Positions 15,671-22,384 of a DNA stretch of 22,384 nucleotides are shown here, one piece after another. Origin of the DNA: an uncultured Lachnospiraceae bacterium. Lineage in GTDB: Bacteria; Bacillota; Clostridia; Lachnospirales; Lachnospiraceae. Made by a program: the position numbers and the translations under genes. The DNA lies in NCBI GenBank assembly GCA_900546325.1, contig URCR01000049.1, forward strand, positions 1 through 22,384. Reading direction: 5' to 3'. Below the pieces are notes generated by a model that worked only from the letters and a program-made list of their open reading frames with translations, made no database searches and was not told the DNA's origin. Each line of letters starts with the position of its first letter. Position 1 is the first letter of the stretch.

Positions 15671-15742
15671 ATGGAATTATGTCAATATCCCTGCCGTGCA
15701 GGATCAGGAGCAGATGCAAAGAAGTGTGCGGAAGGCTGTTAA
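15671..15742 (+). CDS. 23-residue twin-CX3C micro-ORF
   Basis: ATG 15671 to TAA 15740-15742. The product has only four Cys, at 4, 8, 19 and 23, giving CX3C-X10-CX3C, with a Gly/Ala/Lys-rich centre (RAGSGADAKK). It is in the same frame as DUF2935, separated only by that gene's TAA and one ACA codon. It could be a separate micro-gene using AAAGGCGGG (15654-15662) as its ribosome binding site. It could also be a former Cys-rich tail of DUF2935 cut off by a nonsense change, or a readthrough extension. I know of no named family. A metal-binding or redox role would only be a guess from the Cys pattern. Confidence 0.4.
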   Translation: MELCQYPCRAGSGADAKKCAEGC

Positions 15743-15777
15743 AGTGTATGAAGTAAGGAAAAAGATTGTGGGGGCAG

Positions 15778-16362
15778 CTAGTTTGCGTCGTCTGAATACT
15801 GCTTGATGGCGGCAGGCAGAGCAGTTCTGAAAATGACGGAAATATAGTGAATTGTCTGCTGTTTGTCATAATTTTCCTTATTTACGATCCATTCCAGCAA
15901 TGTTCCGGCGATTGCCTCCGTATAAAAAGAACTCAAAAATGTTTCAAACTCTTTCGGAACCGTAATTTTGGCTAGTTCCTCCACTTTTTTAATAATGGAA
16001 GTCGTAATCTCGATAAAATCAGAATAAAAGAATCGCTTCAATTCGTCTCTTCCCACCGAATAGTAAATATTATTCAGGAAGACACTGTTTTTTTCAATGT
16101 AATCCATGGCAAAGAGGATCGCTTCCTCATAATCAATGATCAGATCGAATTTTTTTACAACGTCGATTGCTTCCTGCTCCAAAGTCCATTTCAATAAGTC
16201 GTACACATCTGTAAAGTGATAGTAAAAGGTCTTTCTGTTTACGTTACAGACGCGGATCAGTTCGCTGACGGTTACTTTGGAGAAGGATTTTTGAACAACA
16301 ATCTCTTTTAAGGCTTCTGAAAATAATTTTTTTGTATTTAAACTAGTCACTTCGTATTTCAT
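15778..16362 (-). CDS. TetR family transcriptional regulator
   Basis: 194 residues read from ATG at 16362, which has a perfect AGGAGG seven bases upstream (the TTG six bases earlier is too close). Residues ~1-55 are the TetR helix-turn-helix: LFSEALKEIVVQKSFSKVTV then ELIRVCNVNRKTFYYHF. The C-terminal ligand domain ends LLEWIVNKENYDKQQ and PAAIKQYSDDAN, resembling the DhaS-like branch. It is divergent from the small gene-ABC transporter operon, which it probably represses together with itself; the repeats between them support this. It converges on the DUF2935 unit with no clear terminator in the 35-bp gap. Confidence 0.88.
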   Translation of the reverse strand: MKYEVTSLNTKKLFSEALKEIVVQKSFSKVTVSELIRVCNVNRKTFYYHFTDVYDLLKWTLEQEAIDVVKKFDLIIDYEEAILFAMDYIEKNSVFLNNIYYSVGRDELKRFFYSDFIEITTSIIKKVEELAKITVPKEFETFLSSFYTEAIAGTLLEWIVNKENYDKQQTIHYISVIFRTALPAAIKQYSDDAN

Positions 16363-16386
16363 TTTCAAACCTCCTCAGATACTTTT

Positions 16387-16415
16387 AGTATACAGTTGTC
16401 CATCAAGCAATTCAA
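16387..16415 (-). promoter_or_regulatory. Promoter of the tetR gene
   Basis: On the minus strand, TTGAAT (16415-16410) and TATACT (16392-16387) are 17 bases apart. Operator-like repeat 1 (16396-16403) lies between them, as expected for autorepression. Confidence 0.6.
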
Positions 16416-16492
16416 GAGACAAAGCTCCCTCTTTTGACCATCAATCAGCATACATTTGTCCGTATTTCACTCAATTGAGGGAATTTGACCAT
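16396..16492 (+). promoter_or_regulatory. Four TTGWCCRT repeats in the tetR-transporter gap
   Basis: TTGTCCAT (16396), TTGACCAT (16434), TTGTCCGT (16456) and TTGACCAT (16485) are all in the same orientation. The first and third are preceded by ATACAG/ATACAT, and the third has an ATAC...GTAT palindromic frame (16451-16466 region). One lies inside the tetR promoter; the last lies upstream of a TATAAT (16515-16520) that could serve the rightward operon. They are candidate TetR binding sites. Confidence 0.45.
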
Positions 16493-16554
16493 GTACCGGC
16501 AGGCAAATTCTTTTTATAATGGCTCTCGTCAGTGAAAAGGAGGTGTATGGATCG

Positions 16555-16869
16555 ATGGCAAATGATATCTGCCAGTATTTTTACAAAATTACATTGATTA
16601 CACCGGCAGGGAAACGGTATGGTCATCTGCAGATGGAGGTGGAACGGGGTGTGATTTCCGGCTGCGTCGACATTTTAAAGCATAAGAGTGATATATCCGG
16701 CCAGGTGCTGGATCACGGCAAATGCAGGCTGACAGGGACATTGATCTCACTTATGCAGAAGGTCGCTTATACAGCGGTCGGCCATTTTGATTCTCAAAGG
16801 ATTGAGCTGACACTGGAAGGAACAAGAAATCATTATCACTTAACGGGAATTGCTGCAAGGAGGAATTAG
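16555..16869 (+). CDS. Small conserved-context protein of unknown function
   Basis: 104 residues from ATG 16555, which has AAGGAGG (16537-16543) upstream; the frame is open from 16519 but that ATG lies within the -10 box. The product begins MANDICQYFYKITLITPAGK and has alternating hydrophobic strands (YGHLQMEVERGVISGCVDIL; RIELTLEGTRNHYHLTGIA), so it is probably a small beta-rich cytoplasmic protein. There is no signal peptide, membrane segment or known motif. It is the first gene of the transporter operon, its stop just before the ABC ATPase (2-base gap), so it likely serves that transporter or its signal. I do not recognise the family. Confidence 0.65.
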   Translation: MANDICQYFYKITLITPAGKRYGHLQMEVERGVISGCVDILKHKSDISGQVLDHGKCRLTGTLISLMQKVAYTAVGHFDSQRIELTLEGTRNHYHLTGIAARRN

Positions 16870-16871
16870 CT

Positions 16872-17572
16872 ATGGGATATATTGAAATGCGAAACAGTTG
16901 TAAAACCTATCAGATGGGAGAGACCAAAATATTTGCGAACAGGGACGTCAGTTTTTCTATTGAGAAAGGGGAACTTGCGATCATTCTAGGGTCGTCCGGA
17001 GCCGGAAAATCAACGGTGCTTAACATTCTGGGCGGCATGGATACAAATGACAGCGGAAATGTGATCATAGATGGAAAAGATATTTCTAATTATAATGCGA
17101 AACAGCTTACTACGTATCGGAGAAATGATGTGGGATTTGTATTTCAATTCTACAACCTGGTACAGAATCTGACTTCAAAAGAAAATGTAGAGCTTGCGTC
17201 CGAGATTGTAAAGGATGCACTGGATCCTGTGCAGGTACTGAAAGATGTAGGGCTTGCAAAGAGGATAGATAACTTTCCGGCTCAGCTTTCCGGAGGAGAA
17301 CAGCAGCGTGTGGCCATTGCCCGGGCAATTGCAAAGAACCCGAAAATCCTTTTGTGCGATGAACCAACCGGTGCATTAGACTATCAGACCGGAAAACAGG
17401 TGCTCAGATCCTTCAGGATATGTGCCGGAAAAAAGGAGCGACGGTTGTGATCGTCACGCATAATGGAGCGATCGCTCCGATTGCGGACCGTGTCATTCAT
17501 ATGCACGATGCAACCGTAAAAAAAATCGAAATCAACAGTCACCCAAAAAATATTGCAGAAATTGAATGGTAG
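16872..17572 (+). pseudogene. ABC transporter ATPase (MacB/LolD type), one-base frameshift
   Basis: AAGGAGG precedes ATG 16872. The first frame has Walker A GSSGAGKS (~40-47), Q-loop region VFQFYNLVQNLT, signature LSGGEQQRVAIARA and Walker B ILLCDEPTGALD, then diverges after TGKQVL and stops at 17450. The expected end continues in the next frame: QILQDMCRKKGATVVIVTHN with the H-loop His, then IADRVIHMHDATV, to TAG 17570-17572. A lost G turning CTGCAG into CTCAG at about 17403 explains it. Without the H-loop the protein should not hydrolyse ATP properly. The neighbouring permease is intact, so the lesion is recent or a base-calling error. The family drives FtsX-type permeases for peptide, drug or envelope export. 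Confidence 0.88.
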
Positions 17573-17582
17573 GTGAGTGTTG

Positions 17583-20500
17583 GTGAAAAAGAAAAAACTG
17601 TGGAAAGACATTAAAAAATGCTTTGCAAATTCCAAAGGACGTTTTATTTCGATTTTCTGTCTGATGCTTCTAGGTTCTTTTGCGTTAGTGGGACTGAAAG
17701 TAACCGGACCGGATATGAGAGAAACGGGAAGGCACTATTTTGATGAATGGAATCTGTCAGATCTTACAGTCATCGGAAATTATGGAATTGACGAGACAAA
17801 CCAAAAGGCGATCAACGAGCTGTCAGGCACAGAGAAGATCGAATACGGATATTTAAAAGATGTGGATATGAAAAACACGACCGACAGTATCCGGCTGTTT
17901 TCCAATCCGGAGACAATTTCGAAGTATGAACTGACGAAGGGAAGACAGGCAGAAAAAGAGAATGAAATTGTTTTGTCGGACACTTACAAAGATCAGTATC
18001 AGATCGGTGACACCATCCAATTTACAGAAAAAGAAAGTGCCGGGACAAAGGTGCTGAAAAGACATTCGTTTAAGATTGTAGGGTTTGCAAAATCTCCGGA
18101 ATTCCTTTCCTCAATTAATATGGGGCAGTCTACTTCCGGAACCGGTGAATTAAAAGGTTACGGTTTTGTGACCAATGAGGCATTTGATTCCGATTTTTAT
18201 ATGATCGCGAGAATAACGTTTCGTGATACAAACAATGTAGATCCGTATTCAGACGAATATACGGATCTGATCCAGGAACATAAAAAGGAACTGGATCAAC
18301 TTTTGGAGGACCAGCCGGAACTTCGTCTGCAGGCGATCAAGGAAGAATACCAGGACAATATCGATGACGGTCAGAGCCAGATCGACGAAGCAAAGCAGAA
18401 ACTGGAAGATACAAGAGAGCAGCTCGAGGATGCAGGCAGACAGATCAATGAGGCAAAGACTACAATTGCCTCTTCCTCTTCTCAGCTGGATGACGCCGGA
18501 AAACAGCTGGCATCCGGCAAAGCAACACTTTCTGAGAAGTGGGCACAGCTGCAGGACGCAAAAGAAGCGCTTGCCGATGCAAAAGCGACCCTTCTTACAA
18601 CAGAGCCCCAGTTAAGTACCGCTTATGGAGCGATTCAGGATGGGTGGGAGAAAATACAGGCTGCCCAGACGACTTTAACCTCCAAAGAATCCCAGCTTGC
18701 GCAGGCAAAAGAGTCGATTGCTTACGGTGAGCAGGAACTGGCAGAGAAGTCGGAAGCATTTCAGACAAAGCAGCAGGAATATGAAACTGCACTTTCAGAG
18801 TTTCAGGAAAAGCAAAAGGAATATCAGAGTGCATATCAAGAGTTGGAGTCTCATCAACAGGAACTGGATGCAGGCAGAAATGCTCTGGAAAGCGCAAAAC
18901 AAGAATATGAGGCGGCAATCGATTCTTATGCACAGACAATAAATACACTGAAAGAACAGCTGGATAACCCGAATCTCTCAGAGGAAGAGAAAGAAATTTT
19001 AAATCAGCAGCTGGCAGATGCCGAGGCAGGGTTTACAAACTACCAGACAGAGTATCAGAGCTTTTTGAACGGCACTTATACACCGCAGATGGAACAGATT
19101 TCCGCTGTGCAGACACAGATCGATCAGAAAAAGGCAGAGCTCGAGCAGGGAAAAGAACTTCTCGATGAAAAAGAAAAGGAATTAAACAATGCAAACCAGC
19201 AGCTGGATTCTGCAAAGCAGGAAATCGAGGCTGCTTCGGCCAGACTCGATGCCGCGCGGGAAGAAACTGCCTCCGGAGAAGCACAGCTTTCTCAGGCAAA
19301 GCAGTCACTGGATGAGCAGAAGGCACTTCTAGAAGAAAAACAGGCGGAATACAATGCAGGTTACATGCAGTATCAAGCGGGAGTCGATGCCTACAATGAC
19401 GGTCTGGACACTTATTATTCGGGAATGTCAGCATGGACAGAATCTTTTGAGACACTGTCTTCCAAAGAAGAGGAGTATCAGGAAAATGTAACGAAATTAG
19501 AAAGTGCAAAAAAGGAACTGGCAGATAAGGAGGAAGAATATCAAAGCGGCTTAAAGGAATTTCATGAAAAGGAAGCAGAGGCCGGGAAGGAGATTGCAGA
19601 CAATGAAGAAAAGCTGGCGGATGCCAGAGATGAGGTAAATAATCTGGAAATACCGGTCTACACTTTGAGTACCCGAAGAGAAGTGCCGGGGGCAGAGGGA
19701 TATAAGATCTATAACTCTATTTCCACGATCGTTGATGCTCTGGCCAATGTATTTCCGATCTTCCTGTACTTTGTAGCTGCGCTTGTGACGCTGACTACAA
19801 TGACTCGTTTTGTAGACGAAGAGCGAATGAATGCAGGGACTTTAAAAGCACTTGGATATACAGACAGAGATGTGATGAAAAAGTTTACTGTTTACGGACT
19901 GATTGCAGGTGTATCCGGTACGATCGTCGGTATCCTTATGGGGCATTTGTTATTGCCGGAAATTGTCTACAGCGCTTATAAAAGCGGATTTGATGTTCCT
20001 GCAATCGAAAAGAATTTCTACTGGCAAACTTCGCTGGCTGCTTTACTCCTATCAATTTTAAGTGCAGTGCTTCCGGCATGTGTCGTTGCATTAAAAGAGT
20101 TGAAAGAAAAACCGGCAGCTCTGTTATTGCCGAAGGCTCCGACAAAGGGGTCTAAGATCTTCCTGGAACGTATTACGCCTGTTTGGAGAAGAATGAGTTT
20201 TACACACAAAGTGACTGCCAGAAATATTTTTCGGTACAAAAAAAGAATGTTCATGACAATCTTTGGCGTCTGCGGCTCCGTGACGCTGCTGTTTACCGGG
20301 TTTAGCGTACAGAATTCGATCTCAAAAATCAACGACCGGCAGTTTGGCGAGATTATAAAGTATGATTTGATCGTAGCTCAAAACAGTCATCTAAGCAAAG
20401 AGGAACAAGAAGACTTAGAGTCGCTTCTGGAAAGGAAGTCCATCAAACAGCAGCTTCCGGTTCACTATGAATCTGTCACGAAAGTTGCCGGAAAGAAAAA

Positions 20501-21341
20501 AGACGAGCAAGAGATCAAAATGATCGTCACAGAAGATGAAAAACAATTCCGGGAGTATTTTTCACTTGTTCATCGAGAGGACAAGACAAAAATCAAGTTA
20601 GGGGATGATGGGGTTGTGATATCGGAAAGGCTGGCGAAGCTGCTGGATGTAGAAGTCGGAGACAGCTTTACGATCAAGGACTCCGATGACAAGGAACACA
20701 AAGTCAAGGTTGCAGATATTACAGAGATGTACACAGGGCACTTTATGTTTCTGAGTGACAGCTACTATGAGAAAGCTTTCTCAGAAAACTATCAGACCAA
20801 TGCAAATCTGGTCAGCTTAAATGACCGTTCCACAGAAAATGCGCAAAAGCAGGCCAGCCAGTTTATGAAATCCGATGCGGTCAAAGGGGTTGTTCAAAAT
20901 ACAACGATGATCAATCAGATCAATACCATCGTAGATTCTTTGAATCAGATCATGGAAGTGCTGATCCTCGTTGCAGTTTTACTGGCGATTGTAATTCTTT
21001 ACAACCTTACGAATATCAACGTTGCAGAGCGTATCCGTGAACTTTCCACAATCAAAGTTCTTGGATTTTACAACAAAGAGGTAACACTTTATATTTACCG
21101 GGAGACGATCCTCCTCTCCCTGCTTGGAATCCTGGCGGGATTTGGAGTCGGGGATATGCTCTATCAGTATATCCTGGCGGTTGTACCTCCTGATGAAGTG
21201 ATGTTCAACCCTGCTCTTTGTGCAAAAGCATTTCTCATTCCTGCGGTGCTGATCATATTGATCACATGCATACTGGGATATATGATGAATCGAAAATTAA
21301 GACATTTAGATATGCTCAGTGCATTAAAATCCGTAGAATAA
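17583..21341 (+). CDS. FtsX-family ABC permease with long extracellular coiled coil
   Basis: About 1252 residues; GTG 17583 follows AGGTGA (17571-17576) by 6 bases. TM1 is at ~20-42 (FISIFCLMLLGSFALVGLKV). An extracellular beta domain follows (to ~235), then a Gln/Glu/Lys/Ala-rich coiled coil of about 450 residues (~240-686) built of repeated QL-A-K-EL heptads. TM2-4 are at ~722-838 with the FtsX motif RFVDEERMNAGTLKALGYTD. TM5 is at ~888-908, a second extracellular domain, and TM6-8 at ~1124-1236 with INVAERIRELSTIKVLGFYN. It is thus two FtsX halves in one chain. The long coil may span the thick wall or hold a substrate. It is coupled to the frameshifted ATPase upstream and would need another ATPase if that is really broken. 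Confidence 0.9.
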   Translation: MKKKKLWKDIKKCFANSKGRFISIFCLMLLGSFALVGLKVTGPDMRETGRHYFDEWNLSDLTVIGNYGIDETNQKAINELSGTEKIEYGYLKDVDMKNTTDSIRLFSNPETISKYELTKGRQAEKENEIVLSDTYKDQYQIGDTIQFTEKESAGTKVLKRHSFKIVGFAKSPEFLSSINMGQSTSGTGELKGYGFVTNEAFDSDFYMIARITFRDTNNVDPYSDEYTDLIQEHKKELDQLLEDQPELRLQAIKEEYQDNIDDGQSQIDEAKQKLEDTREQLEDAGRQINEAKTTIASSSSQLDDAGKQLASGKATLSEKWAQLQDAKEALADAKATLLTTEPQLSTAYGAIQDGWEKIQAAQTTLTSKESQLAQAKESIAYGEQELAEKSEAFQTKQQEYETALSEFQEKQKEYQSAYQELESHQQELDAGRNALESAKQEYEAAIDSYAQTINTLKEQLDNPNLSEEEKEILNQQLADAEAGFTNYQTEYQSFLNGTYTPQMEQISAVQTQIDQKKAELEQGKELLDEKEKELNNANQQLDSAKQEIEAASARLDAAREETASGEAQLSQAKQSLDEQKALLEEKQAEYNAGYMQYQAGVDAYNDGLDTYYSGMSAWTESFETLSSKEEEYQENVTKLESAKKELADKEEEYQSGLKEFHEKEAEAGKEIADNEEKLADARDEVNNLEIPVYTLSTRREVPGAEGYKIYNSISTIVDALANVFPIFLYFVAALVTLTTMTRFVDEERMNAGTLKALGYTDRDVMKKFTVYGLIAGVSGTIVGILMGHLLLPEIVYSAYKSGFDVPAIEKNFYWQTSLAALLLSILSAVLPACVVALKELKEKPAALLLPKAPTKGSKIFLERITPVWRRMSFTHKVTARNIFRYKKRMFMTIFGVCGSVTLLFTGFSVQNSISKINDRQFGEIIKYDLIVAQNSHLSKEEQEDLESLLERKSIKQQLPVHYESVTKVAGKKKDEQEIKMIVTEDEKQFREYFSLVHREDKTKIKLGDDGVVISERLAKLLDVEVGDSFTIKDSDDKEHKVKVADITEMYTGHFMFLSDSYYEKAFSENYQTNANLVSLNDRSTENAQKQASQFMKSDAVKGVVQNTTMINQINTIVDSLNQIMEVLILVAVLLAIVILYNLTNINVAERIRELSTIKVLGFYNKEVTLYIYRETILLSLLGILAGFGVGDMLYQYILAVVPPDEVMFNPALCAKAFLIPAVLIILITCILGYMMNRKLRHLDMLSALKSVE

Positions 21342-21352
21342 CAATGGGTCAG

Positions 21353-21399
21353 AGCTGCTGTCCGGGAAGATGAAGTCATCTGCCCGGGCAGCAGCTTTT
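21353..21399 (+). terminator. Rho-independent terminator of the transporter operon
   Basis: AGCTGCTGTCCGGG (21353-21366) pairs with CCCGGGCAGCAGCT (21383-21396) with one G-T pair, and an inner AGATG/CATCT extends the stem. TTTT ends at 21399. The opposite strand lacks a T-run, so it mainly serves the permease gene. Confidence 0.88.
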
Positions 21400-21405
21400 G
21401 GTGAA

Positions 21406-22302
21406 TCAGAGCGCATGTCCCATGTTTTTTACTGTTTCGATAAAGCGGTTCACATCCTCCGGAGCATCCAGACTGTACAGGATCCCATAGGGAATGCAGT
21501 AATCCCAATTTACCGGGATCGACACAAGTCCGGGATGAACTTCCTGCCAGCACTCGATGGTCAGCAGCACATTTCCGGTCTCCGCACAGCGGTTGAATAC
21601 GGACAGATCATAAAAGTGAGGAGTATCCTCAATACGAATCTGAGGATGATTTTTTTCTAAATCATTTCGCATAAAATCATTGATGCCGGAGTCTCCCCGG
21701 CGGACCATCATTAAGGTTTCACCATACAGATCTTCAATATTTATACAGCTTTTGGCCGCAAGAGGGTGCTCCCTTGATACAGCGACCATTTTTTTGTATC
21801 TGCCCAGCGGCAAAAAACGGCAAAGGGACAGCCATGCTTTGGAATCGCACACGCCAACAAGAAAATCAAATTTCTCCCCCAATTTCTTTATCTCGCATAA
21901 AATCCCTTCGTGGTCATCTTCAAAAGGGACCAGGTGAAGTTTGTAGCCGGGAAAGCTTTGATTGACTTTGTACCAGAGGTCCATAAAAGGCTTTGCGGGG
22001 TTGAGCAGAGATGTCCCGACACAGAAGGTTGTGTCATAAGTATGCGTAGCTGCAAGGGCTTCTGAAATGGATTTCTTCGAGTAGTCCATCATAAACCTGG
22101 CATCCCGGTAGATGACCTCGCCGGCGGGGGTCAGGTGGACACCGGATGTGGTGCGCTCAATGAGTGTGAGATTTAAGTGCGCTTCCAGAGTATTCATCTG
22201 TTTCATGACAGCGGTCGGTGAGAGATGTAAGCTTTCAGCGGCCTTTGTAAAACTCCCGTAGTCGGCAACGGCAGTAAATGTGTCAAGTAGTGGGTGATAC
22301 AT
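21406..22302 (-). CDS. LysR family transcriptional regulator
   Basis: 298 residues, ATG at 22302 with AAAGGAGG upstream on the minus strand. Residues 1-60 are the LysR winged helix-turn-helix (FTAVADYGSFTKAAESLHLS, PTAVMKQMNTLEAHL, LIERTTSGVHLTPAG). The rest is a two-lobed co-inducer domain (FCVGTSLLNPAKPF; LVGVCDSKAW; HPLAAKSCINIEDLYGETLM). It converges on the permease gene; its target is probably beyond the right edge, since the divergent side starts there. The ligand cannot be told from the sequence. Confidence 0.92.
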   Translation of the reverse strand: MYHPLLDTFTAVADYGSFTKAAESLHLSPTAVMKQMNTLEAHLNLTLIERTTSGVHLTPAGEVIYRDARFMMDYSKKSISEALAATHTYDTTFCVGTSLLNPAKPFMDLWYKVNQSFPGYKLHLVPFEDDHEGILCEIKKLGEKFDFLVGVCDSKAWLSLCRFLPLGRYKKMVAVSREHPLAAKSCINIEDLYGETLMMVRRGDSGINDFMRNDLEKNHPQIRIEDTPHFYDLSVFNRCAETGNVLLTIECWQEVHPGLVSIPVNWDYCIPYGILYSLDAPEDVNRFIETVKNMGHAL

Positions 22303-22384
22303 CGTTTCCTCCTTTGTGACTGCATAAACTTGTTACTGTTCAGAGGTATGCATAAGTCATTGTAAAAAATAACGAAATTTATTT
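22303..22384. promoter_or_regulatory. Upstream region of the LysR gene with TGCATAA repeats
   Basis: TGCATAA occurs at 22321-22327 and 22349-22355, 28 bases apart and in the same orientation; the second lies in a TATGCATA palindrome. These could be LysR sites for itself and a divergent gene outside the window. No clear -35/-10 pair was found. Confidence 0.3.

Noticed and set aside
18364..18948. Overlapping plus- and minus-strand ORFs inside the permease coiled coil
   Set aside because: These are shadow frames of a repetitive Gln/Glu/Lys/Ala-coding stretch, with no start signals or domain content.
18300..19640. Tandem DNA repeat array
   Set aside because: The similarity is at the level of heptad amino acid pattern; the DNA units are not regular in length or sequence.

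Overview
The window looks like an accessory region of a gut Firmicutes chromosome, most likely a Lachnospiraceae-type clostridium. The grounds are moderate-to-low GC, strong AGGAGG-type ribosome binding sites, and typical family content: an S41 lipoprotein, WYL, AraC-GyrI, DUF2935, and a FtsX permease with a very long coiled coil. No tRNA, rRNA, CRISPR array or intact transposase was seen.

Layout. (1) Positions 2-329 hold a chimeric scrap. An unidentified 3' gene end is joined in frame to about 49 codons of a jetC gene, which is joined in frame to the last 9 codons of a jetD gene plus 55 bp of jetD 3' flank. It is the remnant of a second Wadjet operon. (2) Positions 358-4694 hold small chromosomal genes: an S41 peptidase-like lipoprotein, a WYL regulator with a probable palindromic operator, an internally deleted MmcQ/YjbR gene, a GyrI-like protein and an AraC-GyrI regulator, closed by a strong terminator. 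(3) Positions 4728-6441 are a graveyard: a broken phage tail assembly chaperone scrap with its small downstream ORF, then an AbiE type IV toxin-antitoxin pair (abiEi and abiEii) with frameshifts in both genes. (4) Positions 6592-14608 are a complete four-gene type II Wadjet operon, jetA-jetB-jetC-jetD (TIGR02677, TIGR02678, TIGR02680 and TIGR02679 families), tightly coupled and with its ATPase and Toprim motifs intact. (5) Positions 14756-15742 hold a DUF2935 protein followed, in the same frame and one codon after its stop, by a 23-codon ORF with a twin CX3C pattern. (6) Positions 15778-21399 hold a divergent TetR regulator, a small unknown gene, an ABC ATPase broken by a one-base frameshift, and an intact 8-TM FtsX-type permease, ending at a long hairpin terminator. 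(7) Positions 21406-22302 are a convergent LysR regulator.

How it works together. Wadjet is an SMC-like anti-plasmid system. In characterised Wadjets, JetABC is the kleisin-KITE-SMC motor that extrudes DNA loops, and JetD is the Toprim nuclease that cuts small circular DNA. Here it is the only defence system that looks functional. It is flanked by a dead AbiE pair, phage debris and the scar of another Wadjet operon, which indicates repeated gain and loss at one defence-island site. No wholly new multi-gene system could be supported. The least described items are the in-frame Wadjet chimera at the left edge and the twin-CX3C micro-ORF after DUF2935.
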